Shown here piece by piece: positions 7,868-16,301 of a DNA stretch of 50,904 nt. The first letter of the stretch is position 1, and each line of letters opens with the position of its first letter. This DNA is from Paenibacillus timonensis (GTDB taxonomy: Bacteria; Bacillota; Bacilli; Paenibacillales; Paenibacillaceae): contig NZ_JAKSXN010000042.1 in assembly GCF_022427145.1 (NCBI RefSeq), forward strand, positions 1 to 50,904, read 5' to 3'. The notes beneath the pieces were generated by a model, which saw only the letters and a program-made list of their open reading frames with translations, did not search any database and was not told where the DNA came from. The position numbers and the translations under genes were made by a program.

Positions 7868-9754
7868 ATGAAAACGATGTTGGATCTTGAGAGCATCCGT
7901 ACGGCGCAGTTAAGCCGGCTGGTTCGCCGTAAACTCGGCCAAACCGGGCCTGACGATGGCGGCGTGGCCCTTCGATCCGTCATGATCTGCGGCGGCACGG
8001 GCTGTACCTCCTCGGACTCCATGCTGATCGCGGAGGCCTTTGAGAAAGAAGTAGCCAGTCAAGGGATACAGGACAAAATCGATGTCGTGCGCACCGGCTG
8101 CTTTGGTCTATGCGAGCTGGGGCCGGTCGTGATCATTTACCCGGAGGAGGTGTTCTACAGCCGGGTGAAGGTGAAAGACGTGGCGGAGATCGTCGACGAG
8201 CACCTGCTTCAGGGTAAAATCGTCGAGCGGCTCGTCTATCAGCAGTCGCTGGAGGAGGATGGGCGGATCAAGCCGCTGCATGAAGTCGACTTCTTCCGCA
8301 AGCAGCAGCGGATCGCCCTGCGGAACTGCGGCACGATCGATCCGGAGGATATCGACGAGTATATCGCCATGAACGGGTATAAGGCGCTGCATAAAGTCCT
8401 TACGACCATGGAGCCGGCGCAGGTCGTAACCGAGGTGAAGGAAGCGGGCTTGCGCGGGCGCGGCGGCGGCGGGTTCCCGACCGGGATCAAGTGGGAGACG
8501 GCCGCGAAGCAGCGGACGGGGCAAAAGTACATGATCTGCAACGCCGACGAAGGCGACCCGGGCGCGTTCATGGACCGTTCGATCCTCGAGGGCGACCCGC
8601 ACTCCGTGCTGGAAGGCATGGCGATCGCCGGCTACGCCATCGGGGCGAATCACGGCTTCATCTACGTCCGGGCGGAGTATCCGATCGCCGTGAAGCGCGT
8701 GCAGGCGGCGATTCGGCAGGCCCGCGATTACGGGCTGCTGGGCGAGGATTTGTTCGGCAGTGGTTTCTCCTTCGACATCAGCGTCCGCCTGGGAGCGGGG
8801 GCGTTCGTCTGCGGCGAAGAGACGGCGCTCATGAACTCCGTCGAAGGCAAGCGCGGCATGCCGAACCCGAAACCGCCGTTCCCGGCCGTCAGCGGGTTAT
8901 GGGGTCAGCCGACGGTGATCAATAACGTGGAGACGCTGGCTAATGTGCCAATTATTTTGCTGGAAGGCGCTTCGTGGTATGCAGGCATCGGGACGGAAAA
9001 AAGCAAAGGTACCAAGGTCTTCGCCTTGGGCGGCAAGGTGGTTAACACCGGGCTGGTGGAAGTGCCGATGGGCATTACGCTGCGCGAGGTCATTTACGAG
9101 ATCGGCGGCGGGATTCCCGGCGGCAAGGCGTTCAAAGCGGTGCAGACCGGCGGTCCTTCAGGGGGCTGCCTGACGAGCGAGCATCTCGATCGCCCGATTG
9201 ATTACGATACGCTGCTGAGCTTGGGTTCGATGATGGGCTCGGGCGGCATGCTGGTGATGGACGAAGAGACGTGCATGGTTGACGTAGCTCGATATTACCT
9301 CGACTTTACGCGCGACGAATCGTGCGGCAAATGCGCGCCATGCCGGATCGGCACGAAACGCCTGCTGGAGATTTTGGAGAAAATCACGGAAGGCAAAGGC
9401 ACGATGGAGGACTTGGATGCGCTGGAGGAGTTGTCCGAGCAAATCAAGGCGGCTTCGCTTTGCGGACTCGGCCAAACGGCGCCGAATCCGGTGTTGTCCA
9501 CGCTGAAGTATTTTCGCGACGAGTATATCGCCCATGTGGTCGACAAGAAATGTCCGTCCGGCGTTTGCCGCTCGCTGATTACGTATACGATCGATGCGGA
9601 GAAATGCAAGGGCTGCAGCCTCTGCGCCCGGAAATGCCCGACGGGAGCGATCACGGGTAAGGTGAAGGAGCCGCATATGATCGATCCGCTTGTGTGCATT
9701 AAGTGTGGAATCTGCTTCGACAGCTGCAAATTCGCGGCGATCTATAAGAGCTAA
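7868..9754 (+). CDS. hydB: NAD-linked [FeFe] hydrogenase, HydB flavoprotein subunit (NuoF-like)
   Basis: 628 aa. Domain order: N-terminal thioredoxin-like [2Fe-2S] domain (Cys41, 46, 78, 82); NADH and FMN binding NuoF core with GLRGRGGGGFPTG at 194-206 and the CNADEGDPGAFMDR segment; SLBB region; [4Fe-4S] site CGKCAPC (486, 489, 492) with Cys532; and a C-terminal 2x[4Fe-4S] ferredoxin (Cys580-590 and 610-620). This composite is typical of electron-bifurcating or confurcating HydABC enzymes, in which NADH and reduced ferredoxin jointly reduce protons. GAAGGGAGGG precedes the ATG. Whether it bifurcates cannot be read from sequence alone, but the domain set is the one found in enzymes shown to do so. 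Confidence 0.95.
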   Translation: MKTMLDLESIRTAQLSRLVRRKLGQTGPDDGGVALRSVMICGGTGCTSSDSMLIAEAFEKEVASQGIQDKIDVVRTGCFGLCELGPVVIIYPEEVFYSRVKVKDVAEIVDEHLLQGKIVERLVYQQSLEEDGRIKPLHEVDFFRKQQRIALRNCGTIDPEDIDEYIAMNGYKALHKVLTTMEPAQVVTEVKEAGLRGRGGGGFPTGIKWETAAKQRTGQKYMICNADEGDPGAFMDRSILEGDPHSVLEGMAIAGYAIGANHGFIYVRAEYPIAVKRVQAAIRQARDYGLLGEDLFGSGFSFDISVRLGAGAFVCGEETALMNSVEGKRGMPNPKPPFPAVSGLWGQPTVINNVETLANVPIILLEGASWYAGIGTEKSKGTKVFALGGKVVNTGLVEVPMGITLREVIYEIGGGIPGGKAFKAVQTGGPSGGCLTSEHLDRPIDYDTLLSLGSMMGSGGMLVMDEETCMVDVARYYLDFTRDESCGKCAPCRIGTKRLLEILEKITEGKGTMEDLDALEELSEQIKAASLCGLGQTAPNPVLSTLKYFRDEYIAHVVDKKCPSGVCRSLITYTIDAEKCKGCSLCARKCPTGAITGKVKEPHMIDPLVCIKCGICFDSCKFAAIYKS

Positions 9755-9769
9755 AGGGGGGAGAACTCT

Positions 9770-11509
9770 ATGTTGGATACCGTGAAACTATGGATTGATG
9801 AGATGGAAACGGAGGTGCCGAAGGGAACGACGGTGCTTCAGGCGGCCCGTGGATTAGGCATTCACATTCCTACCCTTTGCCATCTGCAGGGGATGAACCA
9901 CCCGTCCAGCTGCCGCGTTTGTCTGGTGGAGTCGGGCCCCCGCCTGATCGCTTCCTGTACGCTGGTGGCCGAAGACGGCATGCGGATTCGGACGAATTCG
10001 CCGCGGGTGCGGAAAGCCCGCAAAACGACGGTCGAGCTGATCCTGTCGGACCATAACCGGGAATGCACCTCTTGCCTGCGCAGCGGGACCTGCGAGCTGC
10101 AGGAGGTGGCGAATCAGATCGGCGTGCGCGACGTGCGGTATGCGGGGAGCAAAGCGCGGTCGACGGTCGACCTCTCGTCGCCGTCTATCGTGCGCGACAC
10201 CTCCAAATGCCTGCTGTGCGGCCGCTGCGTTGCCGTTTGCGGAGAGGTGCAAACCGTGGGGGCGATCGGGTTCATGAACCGGGGATTCGACACGGTCATC
10301 GGCCCGGCTTTGGGTCGCCCGATCGGCGAATCGGTCTGCGTCAACTGCGGGCAATGCATCATGGCATGTCCGGTCGGCGCGCTTCAAGAGCGGGAGAATA
10401 TCAACGACGTGTGGCAGGCGATCGCCGATCCGCATAAATTCGTCGTTGTCCAAACCGCCCCGGCGGTCCGCGTTGCCTTGGGCGAAGAGTTCGGGATGCC
10501 GGTCGGCACGCGCGTGACGGGCAAGATGGTGGCCGCGCTGCGACGGCTTGGCTTTAACAAGGTGTTCGACACCGATTTTGCCGCCGACTTAACGATCATG
10601 GAGGAAGGGACCGAGCTGGTACATCGTTTGGCGACCGGAAAGAACCTGCCGCTGATGACATCCTGTTGTCCGGGTTGGGTGAAGTTCGTGGAGCATTACT
10701 TCCCGGATATGCTGGATAACCTGTCGAGCTGCAAGTCGCCGCATGAGATGGAAGGGGCGATGATTAAGAGCTACTTCGCCCAAACGATGGGGATCGATCC
10801 GGGGAACATCGTCGTCGTGTCGATCATGCCGTGCACGGCGAAGAAGTTCGAAGGGCAGCGCGAGGAGCTGGCCAGCGAGTCGATGCAGGACGTCGATTAC
10901 GTGCTGACGACAAGGGAGATCGCCCGGATGATCAAGGAAGCGGGCATTGACTTCGCCGGCTTGCGCGGCGAGACGTTCGACAATCCATTTGGCGAAGCGT
11001 CGGGGGCCGGCGTGATCTTCGGGGCGACCGGCGGGGTGGCCGAGGCCGCGCTGCGAACGGTGTTCGAGCTGGTGGCCGGCGAGGAGCTAGAGACGGTGGA
11101 ATATACCTCCGTGCGGGGGATGGACGGCATCAAGGAGACGGCGGTGGAGCTGCCGGACGGCCGCGTGATCCGCACCGCCGTCGTGCATGGGCTGGCCAAC
11201 GCGCGGAAGCTGATGTCGATGATTCAATCGGGCCAGCGCCAATACGAGTTTATCGAGGTTATGGCGTGCCCGGGCGGCTGCATCTGCGGCGGCGGGCAGC
11301 CGATCGTGGGAGCGAGCCTGCGGGACACGCTCGACGTGAAGGCGGAACGGGCCAAAGCGATTTACGACGAGGACGAGGCGTCCGCGATCCGCAAATCGCA
11401 TAAGAACCCGAATATCCAGCAGATTTACCGCGAGTTTTTGGAGGAGCCGAACAGCCACAAGAGCCATATGTACTTGCATACGCACTATTTGGTGCGCTCC
11501 CGCTATTAG
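9770..11509 (+). CDS. hydA: [FeFe] hydrogenase catalytic subunit HydA
   Basis: 579 aa. N-terminal [2Fe-2S] domain with Cys37, 48, 51, 63; a His-Cys3 [4Fe-4S] site (His95, Cys99, 102, 108); two further [4Fe-4S] clusters (Cys147, 150, 153, 200 and 157, 190, 193, 196); then the H-cluster domain. All three signatures are complete: TSCCPGW with Cys299 (proton relay) and Cys300, MPCTAKKFE with Cys355, and the EVMACPGGCICGGGQP segment with Cys500 and Cys504. The numbering almost equals clostridial CpI. It catalyses 2H+ + 2e- to H2. No twin-arginine or lipoprotein signal is present, so it is cytoplasmic. With HydB and HydC next to it, it fits the trimeric NAD/ferredoxin-linked group rather than a monomeric ferredoxin enzyme. 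Confidence 0.97.
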   Translation: MLDTVKLWIDEMETEVPKGTTVLQAARGLGIHIPTLCHLQGMNHPSSCRVCLVESGPRLIASCTLVAEDGMRIRTNSPRVRKARKTTVELILSDHNRECTSCLRSGTCELQEVANQIGVRDVRYAGSKARSTVDLSSPSIVRDTSKCLLCGRCVAVCGEVQTVGAIGFMNRGFDTVIGPALGRPIGESVCVNCGQCIMACPVGALQERENINDVWQAIADPHKFVVVQTAPAVRVALGEEFGMPVGTRVTGKMVAALRRLGFNKVFDTDFAADLTIMEEGTELVHRLATGKNLPLMTSCCPGWVKFVEHYFPDMLDNLSSCKSPHEMEGAMIKSYFAQTMGIDPGNIVVVSIMPCTAKKFEGQREELASESMQDVDYVLTTREIARMIKEAGIDFAGLRGETFDNPFGEASGAGVIFGATGGVAEAALRTVFELVAGEELETVEYTSVRGMDGIKETAVELPDGRVIRTAVVHGLANARKLMSMIQSGQRQYEFIEVMACPGGCICGGGQPIVGASLRDTLDVKAERAKAIYDEDEASAIRKSHKNPNIQQIYREFLEEPNSHKSHMYLHTHYLVRSRY

Positions 11510-11622
11510 CTGTTAGTCGCTGTGCGAAATGCGTGATGCGCTGCGTGTTGAACGTTGCGTTGTCCAAACAGTCTCGAAGGGGCTTAAGAAGTGACGAGGG
11601 CATCTTACAGGGAGGGATTGGG

Positions 11623-13059
11623 ATGAGCAGGTCAGATCAATGGGAGGCGGCGGATTTCATCCGGGATGAAACCATCGTATCGGCGCTCGCTTACGGGTCG
11701 CAGCTGGCCCGCGACCGCAAGAAGGTGCTGGCTATTCTGGAGCGTGCCCGGACCGCCAAAGGCATTACCGCGGCGGAAGCCGCCGTCCTGTTGAACGTGG
11801 AGGACGATGTGCTGTTGGAAGAGATTTACCATGCGGCACGCGAGGTGAAGGAACGAATTTACGGGAATCGGATCGTGCTGTTTGCCCCTTTGTACGTTAG
11901 CAACTTCTGCGTAAACAACTGCGAGTACTGCGGCTATAAGCAGTCCAACGAGAGCATGGTTCGGCGGCGTTTAAACCGGGAGGAGCTGATCCGGGAAGTC
12001 GAGGTGCTGCAGCAAATGGGGCACAAGCGGCTGGCGCTGGAGGCCGGGGAAGATCCGGAGCATTGCCCGATCGATTACATTCTCGAATGTATCGAAACCA
12101 TCTACTCCGTGAAAGTCGATAACGGAAGCATCCGCCGCATTAACGTCAACATCGCCGCGACGACGGTGGAGGATTACCGCAAGCTGGCGAACGTCGGGAT
12201 CGGTACGTACATCCTGTTCCAGGAGACGTACCACCGTCCGACCTATAGCCGCATGCACCAAAAAGGGCCGAAACGCGATTACGACTGGCATACGACGGCG
12301 ATGGACCGGGCGATGCGGGCCGGCATCGACGACGTCGGCGTTGGGGTATTGTACGGATTATATGATCACAAATACGAAACGATCGCCATGCTGATGCATG
12401 CCGAGCACCTGGAAGCAACGTTCGGCTGCGGGCCGCACACGGTTTCCGTCCCGCGCCTGCGGGCGGCGGACGGCGTCGACCTGAACAGCTTCCCGTATCT
12501 TGTGAACGATCACGAGTTCAAGAAAATCGTGGCCGTGCTGCGGTTGGCGGTCCCTTATGCGGGCATGATCCTGTCCACCCGCGAAGACTCGGAATTCCGC
12601 GACGAAGTGATCAAGCTGGGGATCTCTCAGATCAGCGCGGGTTCATGCACCGGCGTCGGCGGATATATGGACACGTACGGAGGCGAGGGCAGAGCGAACC
12701 CGGGCGGTGATACCGCGCAGTTCGAGGTCGGCGATCACCGCTCGCCGCTGGAGATGATCAAGTCGCTGTGCCGGGACGGCTATATTCCGAGCTACTGCAC
12801 CGCTTGTTACCGCGAAGGCCGAACGGGCGACCGTTTTATGCGCCTGGCCAAATCGGGCCAAATCCACAACGTCTGCCATCCGAACGCCCTGCTCACCCTG
12901 CAGGAGTATTTGCTGGACTACGGGGATGACGAATCCCGGGAAATGGGGGCGACGCTGATCAAAAACAACCTCCGCCGCATCCCCAAAGCGTCCGCCCGCG
13001 ATGCGACGATCAACCGCCTGCAGCGTATCCAGGAAGGCGAGCGGGATTTGCGGTTCTAG
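11623..13059 (+). CDS. hydG: [FeFe] hydrogenase maturation radical SAM tyrosine lyase HydG
   Basis: 478 aa. HydG cleaves tyrosine to p-cresol and dehydroglycine, giving the CO and CN- ligands of the H-cluster. The radical SAM motif CVNNCEYC uses Cys96, 100 and 103. The C-terminal CTAC-x22-C motif, which holds the auxiliary cluster with the labile iron, is intact. I chose ATG 11623 because GGGAGGG at 11610-11616 lies six bases upstream; a longer frame from 11533 lacks this support and any homologous sequence. ThiH is related but lacks the CxxC-x22-C tail. Last gene on the plus strand of the block, closed by a strong terminator and convergent with hydF. Confidence 0.96.
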   Translation: MSRSDQWEAADFIRDETIVSALAYGSQLARDRKKVLAILERARTAKGITAAEAAVLLNVEDDVLLEEIYHAAREVKERIYGNRIVLFAPLYVSNFCVNNCEYCGYKQSNESMVRRRLNREELIREVEVLQQMGHKRLALEAGEDPEHCPIDYILECIETIYSVKVDNGSIRRINVNIAATTVEDYRKLANVGIGTYILFQETYHRPTYSRMHQKGPKRDYDWHTTAMDRAMRAGIDDVGVGVLYGLYDHKYETIAMLMHAEHLEATFGCGPHTVSVPRLRAADGVDLNSFPYLVNDHEFKKIVAVLRLAVPYAGMILSTREDSEFRDEVIKLGISQISAGSCTGVGGYMDTYGGEGRANPGGDTAQFEVGDHRSPLEMIKSLCRDGYIPSYCTACYREGRTGDRFMRLAKSGQIHNVCHPNALLTLQEYLLDYGDDESREMGATLIKNNLRRIPKASARDATINRLQRIQEGERDLRF

Positions 13060-13085
13060 GATTACGCGGCAGGGTTCGTAAGATA

Positions 13086-13132
13086 AAAAGCCTTCAACAC
13101 CGCCTTTATTGGCGGACATTGAAGGCTTTTTT
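13086..13132 (+). terminator. Terminator after hydG
   Basis: Stem AAAAGCCTTCAA (13086-13097) with TTGAAGGCTTTT (13119-13130), plus an inner CCGCC/GGCGG stem, ending in a T run. The A tract on the left arm gives it some potential to work in both directions between the convergent hydG and hydF. Confidence 0.92.
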
Positions 13133-13201
13133 GGCGTCGATAGGATGACCCATCTTCCGTCACCCCGTCCGTTAGCTAACCACATCCATCAGGAACCCAG
13201 G

Positions 13202-13386
13202 CTAACGCTTGCCAGAATGCTTATTGGGGCTAAACGAGGGGAGTTTTATTTCTAACGCTTATCAGCGAGCTTATTTGGACAGAATGGCCTCGTTTCCGAG
13301 GTAAATCAGGCAAATAAGCTCTCCCATAAGCGTTACATTTTGAAATCCCCCATTTTGGAGCAAATAGCGTTGTTGACAAGCGTTAG
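13202..13386. repeat. Nested inverted-repeat element between hydG and hydF
   Basis: This gene-free stretch forms a nested palindrome. The inner arms at 13253-13277 and 13311-13335 match at 22 of 25 positions; the outer arms at 13202-13227 and 13361-13386 match at 18 of 26. All four arms begin TAACGCTT and end in a TATT-type stretch. The loop carries a CCTCG-TTTC-CGAGG hairpin. A related, smaller element lies at 30537-30612. It has no coding capacity and looks like a mobile or structural intergenic repeat (MITE- or REP-like). Confidence 0.8.
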
Positions 13387-13433
13387 AGTTTCGGTTCGGG
13401 TCGCCTCCTAGCTAGCTCATTCCCTGGATTCCC

Positions 13434-14690
13434 TCAATGTGGCTCCCGGTCCGCTTCCTCCCACGCCATCACGGCGGAAGGGAAGAGCTCGATGGCGCGA
13501 GGGAACACGCCGTGAAGGTAGGCGATCAGCACGCCGTAGTTGACGATCGGGACGCCGGCCGCTTGGGCTTCGCCGAGGCGGTGCAGCATGGCGCGGCGGT
13601 TAAGCATGCAGGCGCCGCAGTGCACGATTAGCGCGTAACGGGCCAGGTCCGGCGGGTAGGAGTAACCGGAGACATGCTCGATCTGCAACTGCTTGCCCGT
13701 GGACTGGCGTAACCAGCGCGGGATTTTGACGGTGCCGATGTCGTCGGACTGCTGATGGTGCGTGCAGGCCTCTGCGATCAGGACGCGGTCCCCGTCCTTG
13801 AGCCGATCAATGGCCCGTGCGCCCCGGACCAGCTCATTTAAGTCGCCTTTATGCCGGGCGAACAGGATGGAGAACGAGGTCAGGGGCACGTCCCTCGGCG
13901 TGTCGGCGGCAACCTTGAGGAAGACCTGCGAGTCAGTGACGACGAGCCGCGGCTTAGTACCGAGCCGCTCCAGCGTCGCCCTGAGCTCGTGCTCCTTCGT
14001 CACGACGGCGATGGCGTCGCTCTCGAGCAGGTCGCGGATCGTTTGCTGCTGCGGTAGGATCAGCCGGCCCTTGGGCGCGGCTTTGTCGATCGGTACGACC
14101 AGCACGACGAGATCGCCCGGCGCGACAAGGTCGCCGACGAGCCGGAAGCGCTCCTCCTCGTGCGGAAGGGCCGCCACGATCGCCCGCTTCAGCTCGGGCA
14201 CGCCGCGGCCGTCAAAAGAGCTGAACGCCACGCATTCCAGGCCCAGCTGCGCTTTCGCTTCGGCAAGCGCGGCCGCCTCCGCACCGGCATCCAAGAGCGT
14301 ATCGACCTTGTTCAGCACGCCTACGACCGGGATGTTCCGCTGCCTCAGCTCGCCGAGCAGCTCCCGGTAAAAGTCGTCGGCTCCCGCCAAGGCGTCGATC
14401 ACCAGCAAGGCGAGGTCGGCGCGGTGGATCAACTCCCGCGTTTTTTGCTTGCGCAACTCGCCAAGCATCCCTTCGTCATCCAGACCGGCGGTGTCGATCA
14501 GCACCACCGGCCCCAGCGGCAGCAGCTCCATCGCTTTGTACACCGGATCGGTGGTCGTTCCCCGTACCGGCGAGACCACGGCGGTCTCTTGCCCGGTCAA
14601 AGCGTTGACCACGCTCGATTTCCCCACGTTCGTGCGGCCGAAGACGGCAATATGCGTCCGCTCCCCGCGCGGCGTCGCGTTCAGGCTCAT
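13434..14690 (-). CDS. hydF: [FeFe] hydrogenase maturation GTPase/scaffold HydF
   Basis: 418 aa. HydF is the scaffold on which the diiron subcluster is completed before transfer to HydA. The N-terminal GTPase domain has P-loop GRTNVGKS (18-25), switch GTTTDP and the DTAG motif. The C-terminal part carries the cluster motif Cys-Thr-His followed about 45 residues later by His-Cys-Gly-Ala-Cys, the expected CxH...HCxxC pattern. It lies 15 bases downstream of aspA on the minus strand and is presumably co-transcribed with it. It converges on hydG. The EngA/Era-type GTPases share only the N-terminal half. Confidence 0.96.
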   Translation of the reverse strand: MSLNATPRGERTHIAVFGRTNVGKSSVVNALTGQETAVVSPVRGTTTDPVYKAMELLPLGPVVLIDTAGLDDEGMLGELRKQKTRELIHRADLALLVIDALAGADDFYRELLGELRQRNIPVVGVLNKVDTLLDAGAEAAALAEAKAQLGLECVAFSSFDGRGVPELKRAIVAALPHEEERFRLVGDLVAPGDLVVLVVPIDKAAPKGRLILPQQQTIRDLLESDAIAVVTKEHELRATLERLGTKPRLVVTDSQVFLKVAADTPRDVPLTSFSILFARHKGDLNELVRGARAIDRLKDGDRVLIAEACTHHQQSDDIGTVKIPRWLRQSTGKQLQIEHVSGYSYPPDLARYALIVHCGACMLNRRAMLHRLGEAQAAGVPIVNYGVLIAYLHGVFPRAIELFPSAVMAWEEADREPH

Positions 14691-14705
14691 CTCGCGCTCC
14701 CCCTT

Positions 14706-16139
14706 TTATTCGCCGGGGATGCCCGGCTTCGTCACTTGCAGCGGATTCAGGATGGCGGCGGCGCGCTCGGCGGTGAGCCAGCCGCCTTCCACGGCGACGT
14801 GCTCCACCGTCAGCCCTTCGCGCCGGGCGATCCCGGCAATCTCGGCGGCCGCCTCGTAGCCGAGATGCGGGACCAGCGCGGTGGCCAGCACGGTGGAGCG
14901 CCGCAGATGCTCGCGGCATACGCTCTCGTTGACGGCGATGCCGCGAATGCAGCGCTGCTCGAACAGCGGGACGGCCCGCCCCAGGATCTCGAGCGATTCC
15001 AACAGGGAATCGGCGATCAGCGGGCCAAACGCGTTCAGTTCGAGCTGGCCGCCGGCGGCGGCCCAAGTGATCGCGGCGTCGTTCGCGATCACCCGCATGG
15101 CCGTCTGGCCGGCCATCTCCGCCATGACGGGGTTCACCTTCCCCGGCATGATCGACGAGCCGGCCTGGACGGCGGGCAGCGCGTATTCGCCGATGCCCCC
15201 GGCGGGGCCGGACGCCAGCAGCCGCAGGTCGCCGGCGATCTTAACCAACGTCACGGCTGCCGCTTTCAGCAGCCCGGACACTTCGACGAAGACGTCCATG
15301 TTCTGCGTCCCGTCCATGGGGAATTCGCTGCGCGCCAGGCCGAGCCCGGTCAACTCCTGCAGCGTGTTGGTTACCTGGAAGACGTAGGCCTTGGGCGCGT
15401 CCAACCCGGTACCGATCGCCGTGCCGCCGAGATGAATCTCGCGCAGCCGCTCTTCGGCCTTGTACAACCGCCACCGGTCGCGGGCGACCGCTTTGGCGTA
15501 AGCGCCGAACCCCTGGCCGGCCATCATCGGCAGGGCATCCATGAGCTGCGTGCGCCCTAGCTTCAGCACGTCCGCGAATTCCTGCTCCTTCTCCTGCAGC
15601 GCTTCCTGCAGGGAAGCGTAAGCCTCGCTGAGCGGGCGCAGCAGCCGGATGGCCGCGATTCGCAGCGCGGTGGGATACACGTCGTTGGTCGATTGGCAGC
15701 GGTTGACGTGGTCCAGCGGATGGACGAGCCGATAGTCGCCTTTGGATCCGCCCAGCCGTTCGATCGCCAAATTGGCGACCACCTCGTTGACGTTCATATG
15801 CGTGGACGTCCCCGCGCCGCCCTGCAGGGCATCGACGACGAACTGATCCGCCAAGGCGCCGCGGGCGATCTCGTCGCACGCCCGCTCAATCGCTCCCGCC
15901 ACTTCTGCCGGGATCAGGCCCAGCTTGCCGTTGACCCGCGCCGCCGCTTTCTTGACGACGGCGATCGCTTCGATCAGCCGGGGATGGGCCGGACGCCCGC
16001 TGACCGGAAAATTCTCCATCGCCCGCGCCGTATGAATGCCGTAATATACCTCTGCCGGGATGGCCATAGGCCCTAGCGCGTCGGTCTCCCGGCGATATTT
16101 TTGATCGGGATCGGATCCATTCGAAAATTCCTGACGCAT
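14706..16139 (-). CDS. aspA: Aspartate ammonia-lyase (aspartase)
   Basis: 477 aa, aspartase/fumarase superfamily. Conserved blocks: GAGTSTHMNVNEVVAN, then HPLDHVNRCQSTNDVYPTA, the GGTAIGTGLDAP block and the GSSIMPGKVNP signature with the catalytic serine loop. The TSTHMN form and the DAP after GTGL point to aspartase rather than fumarase (TQSNMN, GTGLNTH). It converts L-aspartate to fumarate and ammonia. GGAGG lies nine bases before the ATG. An aspartase gene is often found with hydE, hydF and hydG in Firmicutes. A plausible role is to supply ammonia for the dithiomethylamine ligand of the H-cluster; a fumarate supply for anaerobic respiration is the alternative. Confidence 0.88.
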   Translation of the reverse strand: MRQEFSNGSDPDQKYRRETDALGPMAIPAEVYYGIHTARAMENFPVSGRPAHPRLIEAIAVVKKAAARVNGKLGLIPAEVAGAIERACDEIARGALADQFVVDALQGGAGTSTHMNVNEVVANLAIERLGGSKGDYRLVHPLDHVNRCQSTNDVYPTALRIAAIRLLRPLSEAYASLQEALQEKEQEFADVLKLGRTQLMDALPMMAGQGFGAYAKAVARDRWRLYKAEERLREIHLGGTAIGTGLDAPKAYVFQVTNTLQELTGLGLARSEFPMDGTQNMDVFVEVSGLLKAAAVTLVKIAGDLRLLASGPAGGIGEYALPAVQAGSSIMPGKVNPVMAEMAGQTAMRVIANDAAITWAAAGGQLELNAFGPLIADSLLESLEILGRAVPLFEQRCIRGIAVNESVCREHLRRSTVLATALVPHLGYEAAAEIAGIARREGLTVEHVAVEGGWLTAERAAAILNPLQVTKPGIPGE

Positions 16140-16301
16140 CTTGCTTCGCCTCCAATAACGAATGTAAATCTCTTCCTTTTCATCGTAGTTGAAAGCGATT
16201 TCCTGGGGCAGTAAAGAAGATCACGTTATGGGCCGAAAGGAACTTGTTCTAAAGCCGATTTTTCGTCCATAAGCTAGGGATAAGAAGGAGGGGTACATGC
16301 C
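16140..16301. other. Divergent intergenic region between aspA and yabP
   Basis: Contains the aspA ribosome binding site on the minus strand (GGAGG complement near 16150) and the yabP site on the plus strand (AAGGAGGGG from 16286). I see no Rex-type palindrome here, so the aspA-hydF unit may not share the Rex control of the other hydrogenase genes. No clear sigma-E promoter for yabP could be placed. Confidence 0.4.

Noticed and set aside
14160..15560. Long plus-strand open frame antisense to hydF and aspA
   Set aside because: Arg/Gly/Gln-rich shadow crossing two real genes; no start site or domain.
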